A DNA stretch of 64,000 bases from a bacterium (GTDB taxonomy: Bacteria > UBP4 > UBA4092 > JAOAEQ01), in NCBI GenBank assembly GCA_026416715.1, contig JAOAEQ010000005.1:1-64000 (forward strand). The letters run 5' to 3'. A model generated the notes under the pieces. That model did not search any database and had not been told where the DNA came from. It saw nothing but the letters and a program-made list of their open reading frames with translations. Numbering within the stretch: position 1 is the first letter of the stretch; every line of letters starts with the position of its first letter. This document shows, one piece after another, positions 54,135 through 63,187 of this stretch. The position numbers were made by a program, and so were the translations under genes.

Positions 54135-54560
54135 ATGGTTGAGCAAACAGTAGTCCTCATTAAACCGGACGGAATCCAACGAAATCTAGTTGGGGAAATT
54201 ATTTCTCGATTCGAACGGAAAGGATTTAAAATTCGCGCTCTTAAACTTATGCGCTGGTCGAAAAAAACTGCAGAACAGTTTTATTCGGTTCATAAAGGAA
54301 AACCATTTTTTAAACCATTAATAGCGTTTATGACCTCTGGACCGGTAGTTGCAATGGTATTAGAAGCAGAAAATGCCATTGATATTGTACGAAAATTAAT
54401 TGGGGAACTTGACCCCAAAAAAGGTATCCCTGGCACTATCCGAGGTGATTATGCACTGGATATTCGATGTAATATTGTTCATGGTTCAGATTCACCTGCT
54501 AGCGCTAATCGGGAAATGAAGGTGTTATTCAAACCACAAGAACTTATTAAATATGATTAG
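54135..54560 (+). CDS. ndk: Nucleoside diphosphate kinase
   Basis: 141 residues, the usual length. It transfers phosphate between nucleoside tri- and diphosphates by a phosphohistidine. The active-site motif is NIVHGSDS with H116, and the N-terminal TVVLIKPDGIQRNLVGEI is diagnostic. GGGAGG-like sequence upstream (GGGAGG reading at ~54117) serves as the ribosome-binding site. It is followed 26 bases later by the TatD/radical SAM fusion gene. Confidence 0.98.
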   Translation: MVEQTVVLIKPDGIQRNLVGEIISRFERKGFKIRALKLMRWSKKTAEQFYSVHKGKPFFKPLIAFMTSGPVVAMVLEAENAIDIVRKLIGELDPKKGIPGTIRGDYALDIRCNIVHGSDSPASANREMKVLFKPQELIKYD

Positions 54561-54586
54561 TCACATCTAACATTTAGCATGGTACA

Positions 54587-55957
54587 ATGAGCTTTTTTAT
54601 TGATTCTCACGTCCATTTGGATGACCCAAAATATACCTCTGATCGGGAGGCAGTGATTCATCGAGCGTTCGATACCGGCGTTAACTGGTTAATCCAAATC
54701 GGAACGGATATTCCGAGCGATGAATTTGCAATTCAATTAGCTGAACAATATCCTACCATTTACGCTACCGTGAGTATACACCCTCATGATGCTAACGCAT
54801 TTGATGAATCGAGTTATATAAAACTTCGCACGTTAGCTCAGCATCCGAAAGTGGTTGCTATCGGTGAAACCGGTTTAGATTATCATTACGACTTTTCGCC
54901 ACGTGAAATACAGCGAACGGTTTTTCGTCGGTTAATGGAACTCGCTGCGGAACTGAACAAACCGGTAGTCATTCATAGTCGGGCAGCAAATCGTGATACA
55001 TTACACATTCTAACCGAATATCAAGGAAAAGTTACGGGGGTTATGCATTGTTTTTCGGGAGATGAATTGATGATGAAAGAATGTATTCAACTCGGGTATT
55101 ATATTTCTATTGCTGGTCCGGTAACCTACCCAAACTCAGCTCGATTACAGGAACTGGTTAAAAAAATCCCAATCCCGCGTCTTTCCATTGAAACCGATTC
55201 GCCTTATCTCGCTCCACAATCGTATCGGGGTAAACGAAATGAACCAGCGTACGTAATTGACATTGCAAAAAAAATCGCTGAATTGCGTGGACTAACCGCA
55301 AGCGATATAGGCAGGATTGCAGCAATTAACGCAAAACTCTTATTCGGAATATCGGTTCCTGATGAACCGAAAATTGCTTATCCGATTCGTAATTCGTTAT
55401 ATCTGAATATAACCAACCGGTGTACTAACCAATGTTATTTTTGTGTTCGGTTTTATACTGATTATGTTATGGGACATAATCTCCGCTTAAAAATCGAACC
55501 GACAACGGAGGAAATTATCGCTGCAATCGGTGATCCGAAACAATACGAAGAGGTTGTTTTCTGTGGATATGGTGAACCTACCCTGCGATTAGATGTCATG
55601 AAAACAGTTGCTCGATGGTTAAAAGAACAAGGGGTTAAAGTTCGATTGGATACTAATGGGCACGGTAATCTGATCCATCAACGGAATATCGTTCCGGAAC
55701 TGGTTGGGTTAATTGATTCGGTGAGTATTAGTCTCGATGCAGAAAATCAGGAACAGTATATGAAAATATGTAAGCCACAATTCGGTGAACCTACATTTCA
55801 AGCAGTCATTGATTTTATTAAAGAATGCAAAAAATTGTTGCCGGAAGTAAGCGTTACTGTTGTCGGCGTACCTGAGGTTAGTGAAATAAACTGCAGAAAA
55901 TTAGCGGATACTCTAGGGGTTAAATTCCGGTTCCGGGTTTACAATGAAGTAGGATAG
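54587..55957 (+). CDS. TatD-family hydrolase fused to a radical SAM domain
   Basis: 456 residues. Residues 1-254 are a complete TatD metal-dependent DNase-like domain: DSHVHLDDP (H8, H10), SIHPHDA, GETGLDYH (E94), HSRAA, MHCFSG and IETDSPYLAP. Residues ~268-456 are a compact radical SAM domain with CTNQCYFC (C279, C283, C286), CGYGEPT and LDTNGHG. Such radical SAM proteins are known as neighbours of TatD, and fusions exist. Here the domains are joined by ~14 residues. The radical SAM part is short and likely lacks a second cluster. The substrate is unknown; the link to TatD suggests a nucleic-acid or tRNA role. Confidence 0.9.
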   Translation: MSFFIDSHVHLDDPKYTSDREAVIHRAFDTGVNWLIQIGTDIPSDEFAIQLAEQYPTIYATVSIHPHDANAFDESSYIKLRTLAQHPKVVAIGETGLDYHYDFSPREIQRTVFRRLMELAAELNKPVVIHSRAANRDTLHILTEYQGKVTGVMHCFSGDELMMKECIQLGYYISIAGPVTYPNSARLQELVKKIPIPRLSIETDSPYLAPQSYRGKRNEPAYVIDIAKKIAELRGLTASDIGRIAAINAKLLFGISVPDEPKIAYPIRNSLYLNITNRCTNQCYFCVRFYTDYVMGHNLRLKIEPTTEEIIAAIGDPKQYEEVVFCGYGEPTLRLDVMKTVARWLKEQGVKVRLDTNGHGNLIHQRNIVPELVGLIDSVSISLDAENQEQYMKICKPQFGEPTFQAVIDFIKECKKLLPEVSVTVVGVPEVSEINCRKLADTLGVKFRFRVYNEVG

Positions 55958-56017
55958 TATTGTATTATATAATAAATAAACATTTATCATCGGCTAACTT
56001 ATTTCAAGGAATATTGT

Positions 56018-57478
56018 ATGGAACTTGCTCAATTAACCGCCCATGAATTACATCAGCTGCTTACGAAGAAAGAAGTGACTGCAAAAGAGATTACGGAATC
56101 TGTTTATGATCGAATTGAACGTTTAGAACCGAAACTAAAGGCATATACAACCTTAACCCGTGAGTTTGCGATGCAGCAAGCGAAAGAAGTTGACCAGCGG
56201 ATCGCAAAAGGAGATTCAATATCACCATTAACCGGTATTCCGATTGCGATTAAAGATGTCATCTGCACAAAAGGAATTCGGACTACCTGCTCATCAAAAA
56301 TCCTGTATAATTTCGTCCCGCCATATAACGCAACAGTTACCGAACGATTATTAGCCCAGAATGTCGTCGTGCTCGGGAAAACAAACATGGACGAATTTGC
56401 TATGGGTTCGTCAACGGAAAATTCCGGATTTCACATCACCCGAAATCCTTGGAATTTAGAAACGGTTCCTGGCGGTTCAAGTGGCGGTTCTGCTGCGGTT
56501 ATCGCTTCTGACACTGCAATTGTTGCGCTTGGTTCTGATACTGGCGGTTCTATTCGACAACCGGCAGCGTGCTGTGGAATAGTTGGTTTAAAACCCACCT
56601 ACGGTCGAGTATCCCGATATGGCTTAATTGCATATGCATCCTCGTTAGATTGTATCGGCCCGATGACGAAAGATGTTACCGATGCAGCACTGATGATGAA
56701 TGTTATTGCGGGTCATGACCGATTCGATTCTACGTCGGTAGATTTACCTGTCCCGGATTACACGCGATCACTTGTACCTGATGTTAAAGGACTCAAAATC
56801 GGTATGCCAAAGGAATATTTTATTGGCGGAATCCATCCGCAGGTTGAACAAGCAGTAAAATCAGCAATCCGATTATTAGAATCATTAGGTGCCGAAATTA
56901 TTGAAATATCTCTACCCCATACTGACTATGCGGTTGCGGTATATTATCTCATCGCAACAGCGGAAGCTAGTTCGAATCTCGCACGATTTGATGGCGTTAA
57001 ATATGGATATCGGTCAGCGAAATTTGATGATATGATTGATATGTATATGACTACCCGCGTGGAAGGGTTTGGGAAAGAAGTAAAACGGCGGATTATGCTC
57101 GGAACCCATGTTCTCAGCGCAGGATATTATGATGCATATTATTTAAAAGCACAGAAAGTGCGAACTCTGATTAAACAAGATTTCGACAATGCGTTTAACC
57201 GCTGCGATGTAATCATTACTCCCACGGCACCGACTCCAGCATTTAAAATTGGTGAAAAAACTACTGACCCGTTGCAAATGTATCTCTCGGATATTTATAC
57301 CATATCTGTTAATTTAGCTGGGATACCCGGTATGAGTATCAATTGCGGATTTACTGATGGATTACCTATCGGTTTGCAGATACTCGCAAAACATTTTGAT
57401 GAACCGACAATTTTCCGAACCGCATATACGTTTGAATGCTATACCGATTTTCACAAACAGAAACCAAACCTAAATTAA
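56018..57478 (+). CDS. gatA: Asp-tRNA(Asn)/Glu-tRNA(Gln) amidotransferase subunit A
   Basis: 486 residues. The amidase catalytic triad is intact: K79 in [10 protein letters not shown]154 in [10 protein letters not shown] and S178 in [11 protein letters not shown]. It frees ammonia from Gln or Asn and passes it to GatB. The end [14 protein letters not shown] is typical of GatA. gatB follows after ~90 bases. gatC, which often sits upstream, is not visible here and must be elsewhere. Presence of this system implies indirect synthesis of Gln-tRNA and/or Asn-tRNA. Confidence 0.97.
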   Translation: MELAQLTAHELHQLLTKKEVTAKEITESVYDRIERLEPKLKAYTTLTREFAMQQAKEVDQRIAKGDSISPLTGIPIAIKDVICTKGIRTTCSSKILYNFVPPYNATVTERLLAQNVVVLGKTNMDEFAMGSSTENSGFHITRNPWNLETVPGGSSGGSAAVIASDTAIVALGSDTGGSIRQPAACCGIVGLKPTYGRVSRYGLIAYASSLDCIGPMTKDVTDAALMMNVIAGHDRFDSTSVDLPVPDYTRSLVPDVKGLKIGMPKEYFIGGIHPQVEQAVKSAIRLLESLGAEIIEISLPHTDYAVAVYYLIATAEASSNLARFDGVKYGYRSAKFDDMIDMYMTTRVEGFGKEVKRRIMLGTHVLSAGYYDAYYLKAQKVRTLIKQDFDNAFNRCDVIITPTAPTPAFKIGEKTTDPLQMYLSDIYTISVNLAGIPGMSINCGFTDGLPIGLQILAKHFDEPTIFRTAYTFECYTDFHKQKPNLN

Positions 57479-57570
57479 GATTCAAAAGGATTATTGCGGA
57501 TTCAAACAGCTTCTCCCAACAACTGGCGTGAATCTGCATAAATCAATTTTGTATCGGTTATATTTTTTAT

Positions 57571-58998
57571 ATGAACTACGAAGCAGTAATAGGACTTGAA
57601 GTCCATGCAGAACTATTAACCAAATCAAAATGTTTTTGTTCCTGTAGTACAGAGTTTGGGAACGAACCAAACTCGCAAATCTGTCCGATATGTAGTGGAT
57701 TTCCTGGGGTTCTACCGGTTTTAAATAAAGAAGCGGTAGCGATGACGATTAAAACTGGATTAGCGCTCCATTGCGAAATTGCAACGTATAGTCGGTTTGC
57801 CCGGAAGAACTATTATTATCCGGATTTACCGAAAAATTATCAGATATCCCAATATGCAGAACCATTATCCCGAAATGGATACATTGAAATACCAACAAAA
57901 ACTGGGTTAAAAACTATCGGAATAACTCGCGTACATCTAGAAGAAGATGCAGGAAAATTATTGCATTCACCTGACGGATACAGTCTCGTTGACTTGAACC
58001 GAACTGGGGTACCGTTAATGGAAATTGTTAGCGAACCTGATATTCGTTCACCAGAAGAAGCTAAAGATTATCTCATGATGTTGCGGGCGATTTTGCAATA
58101 TTTAGAAGTTTGTAATGGAAATATGGAAGAAGGAACGTTCCGCTGTGATGCGAACGTATCGATTCGTCCGGTCGGAACAAAAGGATTGGGTACAAAAGCT
58201 GAAATTAAGAATATGAATTCATTTAAAAATGTACAAAAAGCGTTAGAATATGAAGTCGAACGGCAGATTGAAATGATAGAAAGTGGAGAACGGATTATTC
58301 AAGAGACACGATTATGGAATCCTGATAAAGGAATCACTGAACCGATGCGGTCAAAAGAATACGCTCATGATTATCGCTATTTTCCAGAGCCGGATTTGGT
58401 ACCAATGGAAATAGCTAAAGAATGGATTGAAGAAATTCGAGCGACGATGCCAGAATTACCTATGGCACGGAAATCCCGATTTATAACCCAATATCAACTT
58501 CCGGAATATGATGCCGAATTATTAACGGTTAGCAAACCGGTAGCGGATTTCTATGAAGCAGCGGTTAAACTTCATCCGAACGCAAAATCTATCAGTAATT
58601 GGATAATGACCGAACTCATGCGAGAGTTGAGCGGAAAAGAATTCCGATATACCGAATTTCCTATCACTCCTATGCAGTTAGCGAATCTAGTTAAATTGAT
58701 TGATACCAATATGATTAGCGGGAAAACTGCTAAACAAGTTTTCAACGCAATGCTGCGAACGGATATATCACCAGAAAACTATGTGAAAGAAAAAGGACTT
58801 ATCCAAATAACTGATACATCCGCAATCGAAAAGTTAGTCGATGAAGTTATTGCCCAGAATGAAGCAGCAGTTGCTGAATATAAAAAAGGAAAGGAAGGAG
58901 CAATTAACGCGCTTGTCGGTCAGGTGATGAAAGCATCTAAAGGGAAAGCGAACCCGCAGGTCGTTAACCAACTGCTGAAACAGAAATTAAGTTCTTAA
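57571..58998 (+). CDS. gatB: Asp-tRNA(Asn)/Glu-tRNA(Gln) amidotransferase subunit B
   Basis: 475 residues. GatB signatures: YEAVIGLEVHAELLTKSKCFC, with the zinc cysteines in CFCSC and CPIC, and RKNYYYPDLPKNYQISQY. The cradle domain carries HLEEDAGKLLH and DLNRTGVPLMEIV. The C-terminal YqeY-like tail reads KGKEGAINALVGQVMKASKGKANPQ. It binds the misacylated tRNA and carries the kinase-like active site. It works with GatA (same operon). Confidence 0.98.
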   Translation: MNYEAVIGLEVHAELLTKSKCFCSCSTEFGNEPNSQICPICSGFPGVLPVLNKEAVAMTIKTGLALHCEIATYSRFARKNYYYPDLPKNYQISQYAEPLSRNGYIEIPTKTGLKTIGITRVHLEEDAGKLLHSPDGYSLVDLNRTGVPLMEIVSEPDIRSPEEAKDYLMMLRAILQYLEVCNGNMEEGTFRCDANVSIRPVGTKGLGTKAEIKNMNSFKNVQKALEYEVERQIEMIESGERIIQETRLWNPDKGITEPMRSKEYAHDYRYFPEPDLVPMEIAKEWIEEIRATMPELPMARKSRFITQYQLPEYDAELLTVSKPVADFYEAAVKLHPNAKSISNWIMTELMRELSGKEFRYTEFPITPMQLANLVKLIDTNMISGKTAKQVFNAMLRTDISPENYVKEKGLIQITDTSAIEKLVDEVIAQNEAAVAEYKKGKEGAINALVGQVMKASKGKANPQVVNQLLKQKLSS

Positions 58999-59276
58999 AT
59001 CAAACTGAACAGTGTACAGTTTGTTCCATAACTATAGTAATATCAAAAAACAACGTTTTACCCCTGTTTTCTTGTGATTAAATTGACTTGATTTACAAAT
59101 TCTACCCGCTTCATTTTCAATCTTAATCCCATTTTTACCTATCAATCATTACACCTATGAACAATGAAAGATTTTATGGTTTGATATTATTTGAATTAAC
59201 TTCAACTTCTTCAGAACCAATTGATTGGAATCTAAAAAATCTAGCAAAAGGTCAGGTTTCGAGGTAAGATGATAGT
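58999..59276. other. Intergenic stretch after gatB
   Basis: 278 bases. A short hairpin CAAACTG (59001-59007) with CAGTTTG (59017-59023) lies just after the gatB stop, without a T-run. No gene or clear promoter is seen. Confidence 0.4.
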
Positions 59277-60068
59277 ATGAAATCTAAAATAATCACACTA
59301 ACCACCGATTTCGGAACCACTGATACGTATGTTTCGGTGATGAAAGGGGTTATACTATCAATCAATCCACAGGTAACTATTGTCGATATAACTCATGCTA
59401 TTTCACCGCAAAATATTCAGGAAGCAGCATTCATATTCCATACCGCATACCGCTATTTCCCAAAAGGAACGATACATATTTTCGTTGTCGACCCCGGTGT
59501 TGGTAGCGAACGGAAAGCGTTATTAGTTCAAACTGAATCCTATTATTTCCTCGCGCCGGATAATGGAGTGCTCAGTTATGTTTTCCAACATGAGAAAATC
59601 AAATATGTTATTCACCTCGAAACTCGCAAATATTTCCGACATCCTATAAGTTCAACATTTCATGGTCGGGATATTTTTGCACCGGTTGCTGCACATCTAT
59701 CTTTAGGTATTCCACCGACGAAATTTGGGCCAGAAGCAGAAACCCTAATAAAATTTTCCATCCCTGAACCGGGAATGATTGATAACCGCATTTATGCACA
59801 TATCCTGCATATTGACCATTTCGGGAATATCATTTCCGATATCTCAAAAGAATTCTGGAATAAAACGATTGCGAAGAAGAAGTTCGTTATCCTGATTGGG
59901 AAAAAGAAAATAATGCAGATTAAACAAACCTATGCTGAAGGTAAATCAGGAGAATTAATCGCTTACTTTGGCAGTTCAGGATATTTAGAAATCGCACTAG
60001 TTAATGGAAATGCTAAATCGCAACTAAACTTAAGAAAAGAAACTCCTATACTTATTGATTTCAAATAA
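59277..60068 (+). CDS. S-adenosylmethionine hydrolase/hydroxide adenosyltransferase (DUF62)
   Basis: 263 residues. The N-terminus ITLTTDFGTTDTYVSVMKGVI and the FVVDPGVGSERKAL, LAPDNGVLSYV and TFHGRDIFAPVAAHLS motifs are diagnostic of the SAM hydroxide adenosyltransferase family (relatives of fluorinases). It hydrolyses SAM to adenosine and methionine. The C-terminal ~80 residues form the second beta domain (HIDHFGNIISDI). It ends one base before the convergent photolyase gene. Confidence 0.92.
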   Translation: MKSKIITLTTDFGTTDTYVSVMKGVILSINPQVTIVDITHAISPQNIQEAAFIFHTAYRYFPKGTIHIFVVDPGVGSERKALLVQTESYYFLAPDNGVLSYVFQHEKIKYVIHLETRKYFRHPISSTFHGRDIFAPVAAHLSLGIPPTKFGPEAETLIKFSIPEPGMIDNRIYAHILHIDHFGNIISDISKEFWNKTIAKKKFVILIGKKKIMQIKQTYAEGKSGELIAYFGSSGYLEIALVNGNAKSQLNLRKETPILIDFK

Positions 60069-60069
60069 C

Positions 60070-61428
60070 CTATTGAACCGGAGTTGATAAATATTTATTG
60101 ATATACCGTTTCACATCAAACTTCGATTTGCAGCCGTTGTAACTCATATATCGGATTTTACCGAATATCGGTCGTTCATTCCAAGGACGATCGTGTACCC
60201 CGCCGATACTCCATGCGATACCAGTATATCCGTTCGGGTCTCGTCCATCGAGCGAATATTTATCGTTCAGATATATTGCGATTTCCATCGCCTGTTCCGG
60301 TGATTCCGTCCATTCAAGAATCTTTTTCGCCCAATACATTCTGAGATATCCATGGAGTTTACCGGTTCTGACCATTTCCAGTTGTGCAGCGTTCCAGAGC
60401 GGGTCGTGCGTTAGTGCATACTCAAATTGTTCTAAAGAATAAAGATATACTCGCAGGTCAGCTCGATGGTTATCGAGCGTTTTCTTTGCCCATTGAGGGA
60501 ATCCTTTAACCGAATCATAGTTTGGATTATAATAACAGTAATTATCTGATAGTTCCCTACGGATTATGAGTTCTTCGAGAAACGCATCTTTAACCTTTTT
60601 AGGGTGCTTGCTTTTAATAACTTCTAATGCAACTCGCTGCGCTGATATCTGACCAAAATGGAGATATGGTGATAGGTTCGATTGTGCGTCCTGATTCGGG
60701 TTATTTCGGTTTTCGGCATAACTACTTAACTTCTGGTTAATAAAATATTTCAGAACTGTTCCAGCTGTTTTTTCTCCAGAAACGAATTGTGAGACTTCTG
60801 GAACCGAACGGTCAACGATAAGCGATGCGAGTATCCTATTCCAAGTTATATTATGTGGTTTCTTTAGATTATAAGAAATAGGCTGTTTCTTAACTTTCGG
60901 AAACTCTTCTAAATATTCTGGAAGTAACCGATGTAGTTTCGGTCGTATCGTATACGCGCCAAACTCCTGTTTCGAAGATGTTAACCAACACGGAACGATA
61001 TTATGCGCATCAACTTCATAGAATGGGATGTTAATGTTCTCGCCAACCTGTTGTTTCCAATTCCGTTTAATTGTTAACGGGTCAAAATCAGTTATCAATA
61101 CACTACTTTTCGACTGGAGAATAAATTTCGGGATAACATGTTCTGGTTCGCCGGTCAATAGAATAAAAGGAATATGGTGTTTCGCAAGGATCTGCTCAAC
61201 CTCTTGTAATCCCTTCACCATAAACGTATACTGCCGAATGGTTGCTCCCAAGAATTTCGGGACTAAACAGAATATTACTATCATCGGCACTTCCCGTTCT
61301 ATTGCTAATTCTTGCGCATGGAGTAATGCCCAATTATCATTAACGCGCTGGTCTCGACTCATCCAGTAGATAACCGGACCTGACCTAATCTCACCTTCTT
61401 TTAACAATCTAACCCTATTTTTATTCAT
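60070..61428 (-). CDS. phr: Class II CPD photolyase
   Basis: 452 residues. The class II N-terminal signature RVRLLKEGEIRSGPVIYWMSRDQRVNDNWALLHAQ is very clear (positions 5-39). FAD-domain motifs are SNLSPYLHFGQISAQRVALEV and GYLRMYWAKKILEWT, ending with YSLDGRDPNGYTGIAWSIGGVHDRPW. It splits UV-induced cyclobutane pyrimidine dimers using light, so the organism (or its ancestors) meets sunlight. It lies 10 bases after the mutY-like gene and both are on the minus strand, a small DNA-repair operon. Confidence 0.95.
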   Translation of the reverse strand: MNKNRVRLLKEGEIRSGPVIYWMSRDQRVNDNWALLHAQELAIEREVPMIVIFCLVPKFLGATIRQYTFMVKGLQEVEQILAKHHIPFILLTGEPEHVIPKFILQSKSSVLITDFDPLTIKRNWKQQVGENINIPFYEVDAHNIVPCWLTSSKQEFGAYTIRPKLHRLLPEYLEEFPKVKKQPISYNLKKPHNITWNRILASLIVDRSVPEVSQFVSGEKTAGTVLKYFINQKLSSYAENRNNPNQDAQSNLSPYLHFGQISAQRVALEVIKSKHPKKVKDAFLEELIIRRELSDNYCYYNPNYDSVKGFPQWAKKTLDNHRADLRVYLYSLEQFEYALTHDPLWNAAQLEMVRTGKLHGYLRMYWAKKILEWTESPEQAMEIAIYLNDKYSLDGRDPNGYTGIAWSIGGVHDRPWNERPIFGKIRYMSYNGCKSKFDVKRYINKYLSTPVQ

Positions 61429-61438
61429 AATCTTGCTT

Positions 61439-62242
61439 TCATTCCGGTAAATCCGTGGCTAAGAATCCTTCTTGTTTCAGTCGAATTAAGTTGTATTTTA
61501 TTTTCTCTTTCTCCAACTGCAATTTACGGACTAATTCCGATTCAGTTAGGTTCGGGTTTTTTAACAATGTTTGAAGAATCAGTCCTCGTATCTGCCGATT
61601 TGACCCTTCAAACCGACTCTGTTTCGTATAATGTGCACTTCTTCGATTTGGGTTCGGCACCTGTTTTCTAAGCATAGCCCCATAATCCATTAACGCATAA
61701 TACCATTCTCGCGGATTCGTTCTATCAACGGTTAATTCTACTAGTGGCAAGATATCTTTATCTTTAACTCGCCGTTTCTTCTGAAAAAAGAAATGAATAT
61801 ATACTCGGCGAATATTCGTTTCAATAAATATAGTTGGCTGATTATATGCAAACGCACAGACCGCTGCCGCTGTATACTGCCCTACCCCAGGGAGTTCGAT
61901 AAGTTCACCCACGGTTTCTGGTAAGTTTCCTTGATACTTCTCTACAAGAATCTTTGCCGAGCGATGTAATGCAATCGCTCGACGATTATACCCTAATCCT
62001 TGCCAAAGTTTAAGCACTTTGTTGAGCGAGGATTTCGCGAGAGATTGCACGGTGGGAAAAGTTTTTAGGAATAACCTATATTTATCCACTACTCGCTCAG
62101 ATTGTGTTTGTTGTAGCATGATTTCAGAGATGAAAATATGATATGGATTTTGGGTATCCCGCCAAGGGAAAAAACGTTTATTCTTGTGATAGTATTGGTA
62201 GATAATTTTATGAAATTCTTTAATTTTCGGTTTGGACAACAC
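61439..62242 (-). CDS. mutY: MutY-like adenine glycosylase lacking the iron-sulfur cluster
   Basis: 267 residues. HhH-GPD fold: FFPWRDTQNPYHIFISEIMLQQTQ with catalytic E40, WQGLGYNRRA, and LPGVGQYTAAAVCAFA. The usual catalytic Asp in the DxNxxR motif is Glu here (IETNIRRV, E141). After YYALMDYGAMLRK the four Cys of the [4Fe-4S] cluster are absent; the segment reads NPNRRSAHYTKQSRFEGS. The NUDIX-like 8-oxoG recognition domain is also missing, and a short winged-helix-like tail (LTESELVRKLQL...LKQEGFLATD) takes its place. Related short proteins exist in candidate phyla. Activity on A:8-oxoG is therefore likely but not certain. Confidence 0.8.
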   Translation of the reverse strand: MLSKPKIKEFHKIIYQYYHKNKRFFPWRDTQNPYHIFISEIMLQQTQSERVVDKYRLFLKTFPTVQSLAKSSLNKVLKLWQGLGYNRRAIALHRSAKILVEKYQGNLPETVGELIELPGVGQYTAAAVCAFAYNQPTIFIETNIRRVYIHFFFQKKRRVKDKDILPLVELTVDRTNPREWYYALMDYGAMLRKQVPNPNRRSAHYTKQSRFEGSNRQIRGLILQTLLKNPNLTESELVRKLQLEKEKIKYNLIRLKQEGFLATDLPE

Positions 62243-62379
62243 AATTTGATTCTACGGCTCGAATTATAGAATGCGTTACTATGTTTTGTTTTAGCTAGGT
62301 GACCAAACTGAACTTGCCACCGATAGGACATAGATTGTAAAAGATAATATTGGGTAGTCTGACACCTAAATAACTGGTC

Positions 62380-63000
62380 CTATCTACTCGGTCGGGTAAG
62401 AATACTATCTAGATCGCGGAGCGCTTGTTCCATGATACTTTCTAATGAAGCACCGAGCATTTTTGCGGTCCAGACACGCTGATTCATTGTACGTAATAAA
62501 TCTTTATTTGCTTCTCCAGAATAGGTGGTCGTATTAATTTTTACGCCATCCGGTTTGCTGATAGTTATCCGGAGTTCAGTTTTTCCGACAATCATTTGCG
62601 GAATCGCCCATTGGGTGATTTTTTTCCCAGGTTTCGGTTGGGTTATTCCAGAAAATAATAAGATTTCGATATCTATTCGATATAAGTTTAAACTCGAAAT
62701 TGCAGTAGGCGGTTTTGCTATTCCGCTTAACTGTAATTCTTTCTCGAAGATAGATTTCATCATCTCTGCGACTGGCCGCATCCAGAGGATGGTATCCGCA
62801 GCAATATCAGCTTCGGGACGTGTATCAGTTACTTGCAATTCGAGATAAATCGGTTTGTTAAATTTCGAACTATATTTTGTATAGGTATAAAACTTGGGAT
62901 TATCTAAATCAAATCGTTCCTGTTTCTTATCTTTTGCTACCGCAACTGAAAATAAAAATAAAATACCTATCGATAAGATACTGGATAATACTTTTTTCAT
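62380..63000 (-). CDS. Small secreted protein of unknown function
   Basis: 206 residues from the ATG at 63000, chosen because GGAGG lies just upstream and the signal peptide MKKVLSSILSIGILFLFSVAVA begins there (an ATG at 63012 is less suited). The mature part is mixed alpha/beta (IYLELQVTDTRPEAD; YRIDIEILLFSG; KTELRITISKPDG) and resembles YajG-like or ABC-type auxiliary lipoproteins in layout, but it has no lipobox Cys. I cannot name the family. It is ~140 bases upstream of mutY in transcription. Confidence 0.65.
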   Translation of the reverse strand: MKKVLSSILSIGILFLFSVAVAKDKKQERFDLDNPKFYTYTKYSSKFNKPIYLELQVTDTRPEADIAADTILWMRPVAEMMKSIFEKELQLSGIAKPPTAISSLNLYRIDIEILLFSGITQPKPGKKITQWAIPQMIVGKTELRITISKPDGVKINTTTYSGEANKDLLRTMNQRVWTAKMLGASLESIMEQALRDLDSILTRPSR

Positions 63001-63136
63001 ATCAACCTCCAAAGCAATAGCTATTGGTAAATCATTGTAGCATAAAAACTAAATAATAAAAAATATGTGAGTTACTTCAAGGACGATTAACCATCTCAAT
63101 GTTAATTCTTTCAATAGGAAAAGCTATAGCCACCGT

Positions 63137-63165
63137 TTGCAGGAGCATTCATAAACAGGTATAAT
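63137..63165 (+). promoter_or_regulatory. Promoter of rsmB
   Basis: TTGCAG (63137-63142) and a perfect TATAAT (63160-63165) are 17 bases apart. The rsmB start is 22 bases beyond the -10, leaving a leader of ~15 bases. Confidence 0.65.
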
Positions 63166-63187
63166 ATTGCCGAAAAACGAATTATCC

